The notes under the pieces are model-generated. The model searched no databases and was not told the origin of the DNA. It worked only from the letters and a program-made list of their open reading frames with translations. A DNA stretch of 64,000 bases. Source: Cyclobacteriaceae bacterium. Its GTDB lineage: Bacteria; Bacteroidota; Bacteroidia; Cytophagales; Cyclobacteriaceae. The DNA is taken from contig CP075525.1 of assembly GCA_025808415.1 (NCBI GenBank), positions 3,891,501-3,955,500 of the forward strand, given 5' to 3'. A program made the translations under genes and the position numbers. Below, piece after piece: positions 7,930 to 15,165 of this stretch. The stretch's first letter is position 1. Each line of letters starts with the position of its first letter.

Positions 7930-9122
7930 CGAAGATCGGCAAGCGCATTCTTTATCCTTTTCAAAGCTTCGCGCAAATCCTTTTCCGATGCAGCATACGA
8001 AAGCCGAACACATTTTTCTTCACCAAAGGCACCCCCGGGCACTAACGATACGTGAGCTTTCTCGAGCATATACATACAGAAATCCTCGCCATTTTTAATG
8101 GTTCGCTCACCATCCGATTTTCCATAATAGAAACTAACATCCGGAAAAAAGTAAAACGCCCCTTGCGGGTAATTGGATTTGATTCCTGGAATTTCCTTTA
8201 ACAGGTCATAAACAATTTCCCTGCGTTTTTTATACTCCTCAACCATGGCCAATGTAGGTGCAAGATCCTGTGTGATTGCTGCATACGCTGCCCGTTGGGC
8301 TATTGAACAATTAGCAGAAGTAAGCTGGCCCTGCATTTTATTGCAGCCATCGGCTATCCATTTTGGCCCGCCAACATACCCTACGCGCCAACCGGTCATG
8401 GCAAAACCTTTAGCAAACCCGTTTACCGTAATGGTTCGTTCAAACATTCCCGGCAACGAAGCAAAACTTACATGTTCGCCCGTAAAATTTATGTGCTCAT
8501 ATATCTCATCGGCAATTACCAATATGTTTTCATGCTTCCGCACAACATCGGCAATTGCTTCTAACTCCGAACGCAAAAAAACCGAACCGGTAGGATTACA
8601 CGGTGATGAAAAAATAATAATCCGGGTTTTGGGGGTAATGGCTCGTTGGACCTGTGATGCTGTTACTTTAAAATCATTTTCAATACTTCCTTTTACCAAA
8701 ACAGGTTTTGCCTCCGCCAGGCGCACTAATGCATCGTAGCTAACCCAATAGGGAGAAAATATAATTACCTCATCGCCCGGGTTAAGAATGGCCAGCATGG
8801 CGTTTGCTATTGATTGCTTGGCACCGTTCGACACCACAATATTTTCTGCTTTGTAAGGAATATTGTTTTCTTTCTGGTACTTAGCTGCAAGCGCTTCGCG
8901 CAAATCCTGATAACCGGCTACAGGCGGGTAGGCAAAGTATTTTCCTTCATCAATGGCCTTTTTGGCTGCCTCACAAATGTGCGATGGGGTTTTGAAGTCG
9001 GGCTCACCTAAGCTTAGGCTAATCACATCAATGCCACGGTTTTTGAATTCGCGGGCTTTGGCGGCCATCGCCAGGGTTGCCGATTCTTCGAAAGCGTTTA
9101 ACCGGTTGGAAAGTTGGGTCAT
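7926..9122 (-). CDS. Pyridoxal-phosphate aminotransferase, aspartate aminotransferase-like (class I)
   Basis: 398 residues, full length for a fold-type I aminotransferase. The PLP-binding lysine is K238 in FAKGFAMTGWRVGY, with the preceding motifs SSPCNPTG (about 172-179) and ADEIYEH (about 204-210) that contact the cofactor ring. N-terminal ISLSLGEPDFKTP is typical of the AspB/AspC subgroup that transfers amino groups between aspartate and 2-oxoglutarate, although some members act on other acids. The first residue of the lysine motif is Ala (FAK) where most homologues have Ser (SK), a mild change. No pathway partner is adjacent. Confidence 0.93.
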   Translation of the reverse strand: MTQLSNRLNAFEESATLAMAAKAREFKNRGIDVISLSLGEPDFKTPSHICEAAKKAIDEGKYFAYPPVAGYQDLREALAAKYQKENNIPYKAENIVVSNGAKQSIANAMLAILNPGDEVIIFSPYWVSYDALVRLAEAKPVLVKGSIENDFKVTASQVQRAITPKTRIIIFSSPCNPTGSVFLRSELEAIADVVRKHENILVIADEIYEHINFTGEHVSFASLPGMFERTITVNGFAKGFAMTGWRVGYVGGPKWIADGCNKMQGQLTSANCSIAQRAAYAAITQDLAPTLAMVEEYKKRREIVYDLLKEIPGIKSNYPQGAFYFFPDVSFYYGKSDGERTIKNGEDFCMYMLEKAHVSLVPGGAFGEEKCVRLSYAASEKDLREALKRIKNALADLR

Positions 9123-9184
9123 GGGTACGGGTGTAAGAAGGCAAAGAAAAAGATTTCTGCCGGAATGATGAAACTTCGCGGTGG

Positions 9185-9793
9185 TTAATTGAAAAGTGTC
9201 CTTCCGGTTATGCTCCTGCCTAAGGTAATTTCATCGGCATATTCCAGGTCTCCGCCAATGGGTATGCCCCGCGCAATCACACTAACCTTAACCGGCATAT
9301 CCTTTATTCGTCTGTGGATATAAAAAGAGGTGGTGTCGCCTTCCATGGTAGGGCTTAAAGCCAGTATAAGTTCCTTTACTTCCGATTGACCATGGTTGAG
9401 CCGACTCAACAAGGAATCAATTTTAAGTTCCGATGGGCCTATGCCATTAATGGGCGATATAACCCCACCCAGTACATGGTACAAGCCACGGTACTGTGCC
9501 GTATTTTCAATGGCCATTACATCGTTTGTATTTTCAACAACGCACACCGTAGAGCGATCGCGTTTATGGCTTGCGCAAATGCTGCACACCTCTGCATCGG
9601 AAATATTATGGCAATGCTTACAGAATTGAATGCGCGACCGTAATTGATTTAATGCCTCAGTCAACGCAAGTGTGCTCTCTTCTTTCTCCTTGATAAGGTG
9701 CAACACCAGGCGAAGCGCTGTCTTTTTTCCAATGCCAGGGAGTTTTGAAACCTGGTTTACTGCCTCCTCAATCAACTTTGACGGATAATCCAC
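9185..9793 (-). CDS. recR: Recombination mediator protein RecR
   Basis: 202 residues, normal RecR length. Order of parts: N-terminal helix-hairpin-helix (about 5-50, VSKLPGIGKKTALRLVLH), a four-cysteine zinc motif (CKHCHNISDAEVCSIC, about 57-72), a Toprim domain (about 80-175, CVVENTNDVMAIE) and a C-terminal Walker-B-like strand. With RecF and RecO it loads RecA on gapped single-stranded DNA; neither gene is in this window. It follows clpS by 13 bp on the same strand. Confidence 0.97.
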   Translation of the reverse strand: MDYPSKLIEEAVNQVSKLPGIGKKTALRLVLHLIKEKEESTLALTEALNQLRSRIQFCKHCHNISDAEVCSICASHKRDRSTVCVVENTNDVMAIENTAQYRGLYHVLGGVISPINGIGPSELKIDSLLSRLNHGQSEVKELILALSPTMEGDTTSFYIHRRIKDMPVKVSVIARGIPIGGDLEYADEITLGRSITGRTLFN

Positions 9794-9806
9794 AGCGCCT
9801 CCTCAA

Positions 9807-10088
9807 TTATAAAATTTTGGCATCAATGCCCGCCTCACAAATAGCATCGCGCATCGGCTTCAGAAACTCAAACGTACCATTTTTTACAGCGCATTTCCCT
9901 TTATGATGGATGATCCAGGTGCATTGTTCGGCTTGCTCAGCTGTATGCCTGCAAACCCTGATGAGGGTTTCAATGACATGCTCAAACGTATTGAAATCAT
10001 CATTAAAAACAACCAAATCCATTAACTCAGTAGTTTCTACTACTTCCATTAAATCGGTCAATACTTCTTCCTGGTAAGCGTTTCGCAT
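9807..10088 (-). CDS. clpS: ATP-dependent Clp protease adaptor ClpS
   Basis: 93 residues from ATG 10088, preferred over an in-frame codon 30 bp upstream because it gives the standard length. The fold-defining segments are present: LMDLVVFNDDFNTFEHVIETL (about 33-53, with the N-degron-binding NDD/T motif), CTWIIHHKGKCAVKNGTFE and the final helix. In other bacteria ClpS delivers N-degron substrates to a Clp ATPase. The only Clp ATPase in this window is ClpC at 26.7 kb. It is 13 bp upstream of recR. Confidence 0.93.
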   Translation of the reverse strand: MRNAYQEEVLTDLMEVVETTELMDLVVFNDDFNTFEHVIETLIRVCRHTAEQAEQCTWIIHHKGKCAVKNGTFEFLKPMRDAICEAGIDAKIL

Positions 10089-10186
10089 GGCCTGAAATGA
10101 TCGGTGCAAAATTAACACAAAAACGACTTCATTGGTTGATTTGGATTTGAGGGTATTTACTCATTTTTTGCAGGAAACTATAGTCA

Positions 10187-11650
10187 ATGACGCCCATACT
10201 GGTCATTAGTATCATTACAATTTATTTCATGGCCTTAATCCTCATTTCGTGGTTTACTTCGAAGGGGGCAGATACACATACTTTTTTTACGGCTAACCGC
10301 CAGTCGCCCTGGTACCTAGTCGCCTTTGGAATGATTGGCGCTTCACTTTCGGGTGTCACGTTCATTTCAGTACCGGGCAATGTTGGCAAAATAGGGTTTG
10401 GTTACTTTCAGGTAGTATTAGGCTATCTGCTCGGGTACTGGGCTATCATCGGCATATTAATGCCGCTTTACTACCGGTTAAACGTTATTTCAATTTATAC
10501 CTACCTCGAACAACGTTTCGATTTTTGGTCCTATAAAACCGGTGCGTTCTTTTTCATGGTTTCGCGCACCATTGGTTCATCACTACGGTTATACCTGGCG
10601 GCCACTGTGCTTCAATTATTTTTATTTGATGCCTGGAGTATCCCATTCTATGTTACCGTGGCAACAACTATCGTGTTGATTTGGGTGTACACGAATAAAG
10701 GTGGGATCAAAACCATTGTGTGGACAGATACTTTTCAAACGTTGTTTCTTGTTTCAGCCGTAGTTATTGCCGTATGGCAAATTTCAAACCGCCTTGGCTA
10801 TTCATTCACCGAAATGGTTGATGCCATTGAGCACAGTAGATACTCTAAAATTTTTTACTTCGATGATGTAAACTCTCCGTTGTATTTCTGGAAACAATTT
10901 CTTGGGGGCGCATTCATCGCCCTAACGATGACAGGTATGGATCAGGAAATCATGCAGAAAAATCTTACTTGTCGTACGCTACGCGATGCGCAGAAAAATA
11001 TGTTCTGGTTTAGCCTTACACTGGTTTTTGTAAACTTATTGTTTCTCGCATTAGGTGCACTGCTCTACCTCTATTCAGAAAAAAATGGCATTGTCCTTCC
11101 GGCTGCGAGCGATGAACTGTTTCCAGCACTTGCCTTAAATGAATTCAGTTTGGTGGTTGGTGTATTTTTTATTTTAGGAATCACTGCTTCTTCCTATGCC
11201 AGTGCCGATTCGGCCCTTGCCGGGTTAACCACTTCATTTTGTATCGATTTTCTGGATTTTAAAAACAAGGCTGAAATCGCAAAAAAGCGTCAAAAGCTTT
11301 TCGTACACATCGGATTTTCCTTGCTCTTCCTCATCATCATTCTGGTATTTAAAGAAATCAACAACCGTTCGGTAATTGATGCCGTGCTAAGTGTTGCCGG
11401 TTATACTTATGGGCCGTTGTTAGGGCTATTCTCTTTTGGTTTGTTGACTAAGCGCAAGGTGCGCGACAGACTGGTGCCCATGGTTTGTTTGCTCTCCCCG
11501 GCCATCTCCTACCTGTTGAGCGTAAATTCAAAAGCGTGGTTTGGTGGTTATGTTTTCAGTTTTGAAATCCTGATTGTAAATGGATTGATAACCTTTATCG
11601 GATTATGGACCATTTCAACTGGGCCTGACCGACAAAGCAAAAGCATCTAA
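10187..11650 (+). CDS. Sodium/solute symporter (SSS family)
   Basis: 487 residues with about 13 hydrophobic helices, as in the SSS (LeuT-fold) family. Diagnostic stretches are GASLSGVTFISVPGNVG (about 51-67, the first broken helix) and ASSYASADSALAGLTTS (about 337-353), which contains the sodium-site serines of the eighth helix. The substrate cannot be told from the sequence; sugars, amino acids and organic acids are all carried by relatives. It stands alone, divergent from clpS with 98 bp between starts. Confidence 0.92.
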   Translation: MTPILVISIITIYFMALILISWFTSKGADTHTFFTANRQSPWYLVAFGMIGASLSGVTFISVPGNVGKIGFGYFQVVLGYLLGYWAIIGILMPLYYRLNVISIYTYLEQRFDFWSYKTGAFFFMVSRTIGSSLRLYLAATVLQLFLFDAWSIPFYVTVATTIVLIWVYTNKGGIKTIVWTDTFQTLFLVSAVVIAVWQISNRLGYSFTEMVDAIEHSRYSKIFYFDDVNSPLYFWKQFLGGAFIALTMTGMDQEIMQKNLTCRTLRDAQKNMFWFSLTLVFVNLLFLALGALLYLYSEKNGIVLPAASDELFPALALNEFSLVVGVFFILGITASSYASADSALAGLTTSFCIDFLDFKNKAEIAKKRQKLFVHIGFSLLFLIIILVFKEINNRSVIDAVLSVAGYTYGPLLGLFSFGLLTKRKVRDRLVPMVCLLSPAISYLLSVNSKAWFGGYVFSFEILIVNGLITFIGLWTISTGPDRQSKSI

Positions 11651-11738
11651 AAAGGAAAAGGCCACCCCATTTGGAAGCGACCTTAACCCGATTAAAACCA
11701 ACCCCACGTTGGTGTTGCCTTTTACTGCATTGGCAGCG

Positions 11739-12053
11739 TTATTTCTTTACATAGTGATATTCCTGTATTTCCTTTCCTTTTTTCAGGCGTATTGTGTATT
11801 CACCAAACTTCACATCACAGAAGTCGATGATCATTTTTCGTTTTTCCAATTTTTGAGAGGTCACGAGGTCACCATTGGCGTAGTAAACCTCCACTAAAGC
11901 TCCAAGAAATTTCCTGTCGGCTTTGAACATGAATAAATTCTTATGCCGTGAGTCGAGTACATCAACTGCTTCATCAGGCGAAGTGGCCTGCGCAGCAGCA
12001 ACACTCCCGAAGAGTATGGCTGATGCTATGAAGAAGTTGACAAGGGTTTTCAT
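11739..12053 (-). CDS. Small exported protein of unknown function
   Basis: 104 residues. A typical signal peptide (MKTLVNFFIASAILFGSVAAAQA) is followed by a roughly 80-residue domain with alternating hydrophobic strands (FLGALVEVYYANGDLVTSQ, YTIRLKKGKEIQEYHYVKK) that suggests a small beta-sandwich. I do not recognise a named family. It is convergent with the symporter gene and is followed, 140 bp away, by the alkyltransferase-like gene, which reads in the same direction but lies upstream of it. Confidence 0.75.
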   Translation of the reverse strand: MKTLVNFFIASAILFGSVAAAQATSPDEAVDVLDSRHKNLFMFKADRKFLGALVEVYYANGDLVTSQKLEKRKMIIDFCDVKFGEYTIRLKKGKEIQEYHYVKK

Positions 12054-12195
12054 GGGTCTTTGATCATCCTGTTTGGATAACCCTTATGCTAACCCCATGC
12101 CTTGTAAGAAAATGTTGATTTTTGACGAATTTCAGGGGTTACCACCCGAAATTGTTCCATTTTTGGGAAGATTTATTCCAGATTTTGACCATCAC

Positions 12196-12525
12196 TCAGG
12201 GCAATTCCTTCGATGGATCCCACAATAGATCGTTGAAGCGTACGATTTTATCGTTAACCACCTGTACACCCTCTTTCTCCAAAAGACGCTGCATGGTTAC
12301 AGGAGTTTTAAAATGAATCTTACCGGTAAGCAAACCTTGGCTGTTAACAACCCGATGGGCAGGAACGTCTTTGGGTGCACCATGCATAGCCCAACCCACC
12401 ATTCGCGCACTCATACGTGTGCCCAGGTAGCGGGCTATGGCGCCATAGCTGCACACCCGGCCTTTAGGGATAAGCTTTACAACAGCATAAACATCCTCAA
12501 AAAAATTTTCTCCTTTCGGTCTCAT
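12196..12525 (-). CDS. Alkyltransferase-like protein (MGMT family without the active cysteine)
   Basis: 109 residues that match only the DNA-binding half of O6-alkylguanine-DNA alkyltransferase: GRVCSYGAIARYLG (helix-turn-helix), ARMVGWAMHGAP and P55-A-H-R-V59. In true transferases this last motif is PCHR and its Cys accepts the alkyl group; here the Cys is replaced by Ala, so the protein cannot act as a transferase. Alkyltransferase-like (ATL) proteins of this kind bind O6-alkylguanine and hand it to nucleotide excision repair. That role is inferred by family. Confidence 0.88.
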   Translation of the reverse strand: MRPKGENFFEDVYAVVKLIPKGRVCSYGAIARYLGTRMSARMVGWAMHGAPKDVPAHRVVNSQGLLTGKIHFKTPVTMQRLLEKEGVQVVNDKIVRFNDLLWDPSKELP

Positions 12526-12587
12526 TTTCTTACCTGCAATATTTTAAACCCAGATTATGAATCAGGACTAAGCTACTCCGCAATAGC

Positions 12588-12727
12588 TGACGAATTCCTG
12601 ACTGCAATCGTCTGGATTGTCAGGGTTAACCTTGACAATGAAAATCACAGAAATGTCGCACGGCATTACGTGAAAGCTGTTGATTTTCATTCGTCAAATT
12701 GTGCAATAGAATTTCTATTGCACAATT
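12588..12727. other. Intergenic region with four inverted repeats
   Basis: The 257-bp divergent spacer between the ATL gene and the next gene holds several dyads: TGACGAAT / ATTCGTCA (12588-12595 and 12689-12696); a near-palindrome ATTGTCA-GGGTTAACCT-TGACAAT (12616-12639); AATGAAAATCA / TGATTTTCATT (12637-12647 and 12681-12691); and a perfect 13-bp hairpin AATTGTGCAATAG / CTATTGCACAATT with a 5-nt loop (12697-12727). No T-run follows the last hairpin on the plus strand, so it is not a standard terminator. It could be operators, a structured RNA or a small palindromic element. No coding potential is evident. Confidence 0.6.
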
Positions 12728-12782
12728 ACGGTTAAAAAGTTGATCTTACTAACTTTGCTGACCTTAAGCAAAAACCAAATCG

Positions 12783-14324
12783 TTGAGAACCAAAATCTAC
12801 ACAAGTTTAGTTAGCCTGCTGTTCCCATTATTGGCCTTTGGGCAAAATGGCCATGAATTGGTTTTCCCCGACTCAGCCGGATGGACCAATCTCTTCGAAG
12901 GGAAAATATTAAAATTTCAATTGAGGGGCACACCGGCCAATCAACATGTTGTCTTTTCTTTATTGGACAATGAAATCCCCGGGATTCAGTTTGATTCAAC
13001 CGGGAATTTTTCCTGGACACCTTCACATGACTTAGTTAACCGTGTTGAACTTAAGAAAGAGTTCCCGGTAATCTTTCAAGGCTTTTGGGCCGATGGTTCG
13101 CGCGTACGCAAAACCATAAACTTTATGGTGTATCATGTAAATCGTCCGCCACAGGTAGAAGAACTTCCTGTGTTTTATGTGAAACAATCCACACGCAATA
13201 CATACCAAATCAGTAATGAATATGTTTTCGATCCGGATGGCGACCCGATTGTGTTTAAAGCCATACCTTCACAAATGCCAGAAGGACTTACCCTAAATTC
13301 GCAAGGGCTGCTAAGCTGGACACCTTCACGAAACCAGTTTAATGCGCTTAAAACAAACCCGGCCACAATTGAATTTATTGTTCAGGATCAACCCGATAAA
13401 ACTGAAACCAAAGGAAAGCTAAAAATTGCACAAACACAGCTTGATCTTCCGCCAGAGATATTGATTGTACCCGGTGATTCCTCCTTTACCATTAAAGAAG
13501 ATGAAACACTGAACCTTAAGTTATACTTGTCCGATCCAAATGGGGACGATAACATCAAAAATGCAGGTTTTGTGGCCTCCGATGCACGGGTACCATCTTC
13601 AGCATTGAAAGAAAACACACCGCTGCAATACGAGTTTACCTGGCAGCCGGGGTATGATTTCGTAGAAGACACCCAGAAAAAACTTTCCTTCGACATAGTC
13701 TTTTTCGCCATGGATAAATCCAACAACCGTACACAGCGAAAAATAAACATCACCGTGCTTGATGCCGAAAACATTGTGTTGAAGGACGGACTGCAATATC
13801 AAAAATACAGGGCAAACATTGCCGCGGCTGCTGAACTGCTGCAAACACTTGATGAGAATCAAAAGAAATTAAATGTTGACTACAAAAAGGCCAAGAAGGG
13901 GAAGAAGAACCGCTCGTTGATGAACGCATCGCTTGGAGCAGTTACAGGACTATCCCCTACCTTATTGGAAACCGACCAGTCAAAAGTTGTTTCCACCGTA
14001 GGGGGTACAACCGTACTTACGCTTAATACCCTGGAGGCCACACAGGTTATTGGTAAAAGTAAAGATGAGATCATGGACAGGATTAAAATCAATGTCGATA
14101 TCCGTAACCGTGTACAGGGAGCCGGTGATGACTTCGCCAGAAAATATGCCGTAAAAACTACGCGCAGAGGATTGGAATTTGAAAAAGATATTGAGAAACT
14201 TCGAATGGTGCTGAACGATCAGCGCCTGGTACTGCTGGAGTTGGATGCGTACAAGAAAAATACCCAGCCGTTGAGTAACAAAGATCTCAAACGAACCTTC
14301 CCAGACTTTACAGAAGAAAACTAA
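12783..14324 (+). CDS. Secreted protein with three Ig-like (SWTP-type) repeats
   Basis: 513 residues. The start is TTG: the signal peptide (KIYTSLVSLLFPLLAFGQ) begins at once and no ATG occurs near it. Residues about 25-330 hold three Ig-like repeats marked by FSWTPSHD, LSWTPSRN and FTWQPGYD, each preceded by a G/F-D-S-x-G type turn, like the putative-Ig or cadherin-like modules of surface proteins. The last 180 residues are different: a helical, lysine-rich stretch (KKAKKGKKNRS), a Gly/Thr-rich segment and a further coiled region. No T9SS tail or lipobox is present. Function is unknown; it directly follows the hairpin-rich region. Confidence 0.78.
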   Translation: MRTKIYTSLVSLLFPLLAFGQNGHELVFPDSAGWTNLFEGKILKFQLRGTPANQHVVFSLLDNEIPGIQFDSTGNFSWTPSHDLVNRVELKKEFPVIFQGFWADGSRVRKTINFMVYHVNRPPQVEELPVFYVKQSTRNTYQISNEYVFDPDGDPIVFKAIPSQMPEGLTLNSQGLLSWTPSRNQFNALKTNPATIEFIVQDQPDKTETKGKLKIAQTQLDLPPEILIVPGDSSFTIKEDETLNLKLYLSDPNGDDNIKNAGFVASDARVPSSALKENTPLQYEFTWQPGYDFVEDTQKKLSFDIVFFAMDKSNNRTQRKINITVLDAENIVLKDGLQYQKYRANIAAAAELLQTLDENQKKLNVDYKKAKKGKKNRSLMNASLGAVTGLSPTLLETDQSKVVSTVGGTTVLTLNTLEATQVIGKSKDEIMDRIKINVDIRNRVQGAGDDFARKYAVKTTRRGLEFEKDIEKLRMVLNDQRLVLLELDAYKKNTQPLSNKDLKRTFPDFTEEN

Positions 14325-14345
14325 GTTAACATGTTTGGTGGTGGT

Positions 14346-14376
14346 TTTGCCGAAATGGTTTAAACCTATACATTTG
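14346..14376 (+). promoter_or_regulatory. Bacteroidota-type promoter of tRNA-Ser
   Basis: TTTG at 14346-14349, a 19-nt spacer and TACATTTG at 14369-14376 match the Bacteroidota sigma-A consensus TTTG-(19 to 21)-TAnnTTTG. The mature tRNA begins 25 nt further on. Confidence 0.75.
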
Positions 14377-14400
14377 CAATCCTAAAATTAACCAAGCTAC

Positions 14401-14487
14401 AGAGGAGTGGTAGAGTGGTTTATTGCACCGGTCTTGAAAACCGGAGACCCTTTACGGGGTCCGGGGGTTCGAATCCCTCCTCCTCTG
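14401..14487 (+). tRNA. tRNA-Ser(UGA)
   Basis: All arms can be folded: acceptor AGAGGAG / CTCCTCT, D-arm region, anticodon stem CCGGT / ACCGG around loop CTTGAAA (anticodon TGA), a long class II variable arm (GACCC-tttac-GGGGTC), and T-arm with loop TTCGAAT. G73 is the discriminator. CCA is not encoded. The long variable arm plus the anticodon identify serine. Confidence 0.96.
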
Positions 14488-14494
14488 CACAAAT

Positions 14495-14521
14495 AAAGCC
14501 CTGGCAAAACCGGGGCTTTTT
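14495..14521 (+). terminator. Rho-independent terminator after tRNA-Ser
   Basis: A 10-bp stem AAAGCCCTGG / CCGGGGCTTT with loop CAAAA (14505-14509) runs into five Ts, starting 8 nt after the tRNA. Confidence 0.85.
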
Positions 14522-14657
14522 GTTTCCCGGATATCTGGCGGGCACTCCCCTTACATGCTTCAGCAATACACGACTAAGATTACCCCCTGAAGTGACTATT
14601 GTCATTTTTTCTGCCCGATAAAACAGGGATAATCGTATTCATTAAAATCAACATATC

Positions 14658-15143
14658 ATGAAATCCAGCGGCTTTTCAGCAGGGCAAAATGCAAGCCTCG
14701 TTTTGCTTCGTGTTTTTATTGGATGGCATTTTTTCTATGAGGGAATTCTCAAAATTTATAACCCCGCCTGGACCGCCAAAGGCTATTTGCTAAGTGCCAC
14801 GTTCTTAAAACCATTTTTTACCTGGCTGGCGGATGATTCTATAATCCGTGTAGTGGATACCTTGAACATCGTTGGGCTGCTGGCTGTGGGGGTGGTCCTG
14901 CTACTTGGCCTAAAAATCAAATGGGCAGCTATTGGAGGTATTCTCCTGTTGGCATTTTATTACCTGGCTCACCCTCCTTTCCCAGGTTTCGAACAGGGAC
15001 CTTCAGAAGGAAGTTACTGGATTGTGAACAAAAACCTGATCGAGATGGCGGCACTGGTTGTGCTTTATCAATTTCCAACCTACGCTGCCTTTGGTTTGGA
15101 GCGAATGCTTTTGAGAAATCGCCAAAACACCGAAGCCGGATAA
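14658..15143 (+). CDS. DoxX-family membrane protein
   Basis: 161 residues with four hydrophobic helices and the family features of an early GWHFFYEGILKI and a central WAAIGGILLLAFYYLAHPP. DoxX-family members are small inner-membrane proteins; some work with quinol oxidases or oxidoreductases, most are uncharacterised. The next gene, a Tat-type Gfo/Idh/MocA oxidoreductase, starts 22 bp downstream on the same strand, which suggests a two-gene operon. The DoxX protein could support or electronically couple the oxidoreductase; that is inference. Confidence 0.88.
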   Translation: MKSSGFSAGQNASLVLLRVFIGWHFFYEGILKIYNPAWTAKGYLLSATFLKPFFTWLADDSIIRVVDTLNIVGLLAVGVVLLLGLKIKWAAIGGILLLAFYYLAHPPFPGFEQGPSEGSYWIVNKNLIEMAALVVLYQFPTYAAFGLERMLLRNRQNTEAG

Positions 15144-15165
15144 TCTCACCTAAAAAATCAAGATC

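Noticed and set aside
8245..8739. 164-residue reading frame on the plus strand
   Set aside because: It lies antisense within the aminotransferase gene, has no family resemblance, and its composition is that of a mirrored coding sequence.
11694..11713. Possible terminator CCAAC-GTGGG-GTTGG followed by TTTT on the minus strand
   Set aside because: The stem is only 5 bp and the T-run is short; too weak to call although it lies after the small exported protein gene.
14522..14657. Small coding sequence between the tRNA-Ser terminator and the DoxX gene
   Set aside because: The only open frames extend from within the tRNA or terminator and carry no start context or recognisable protein.
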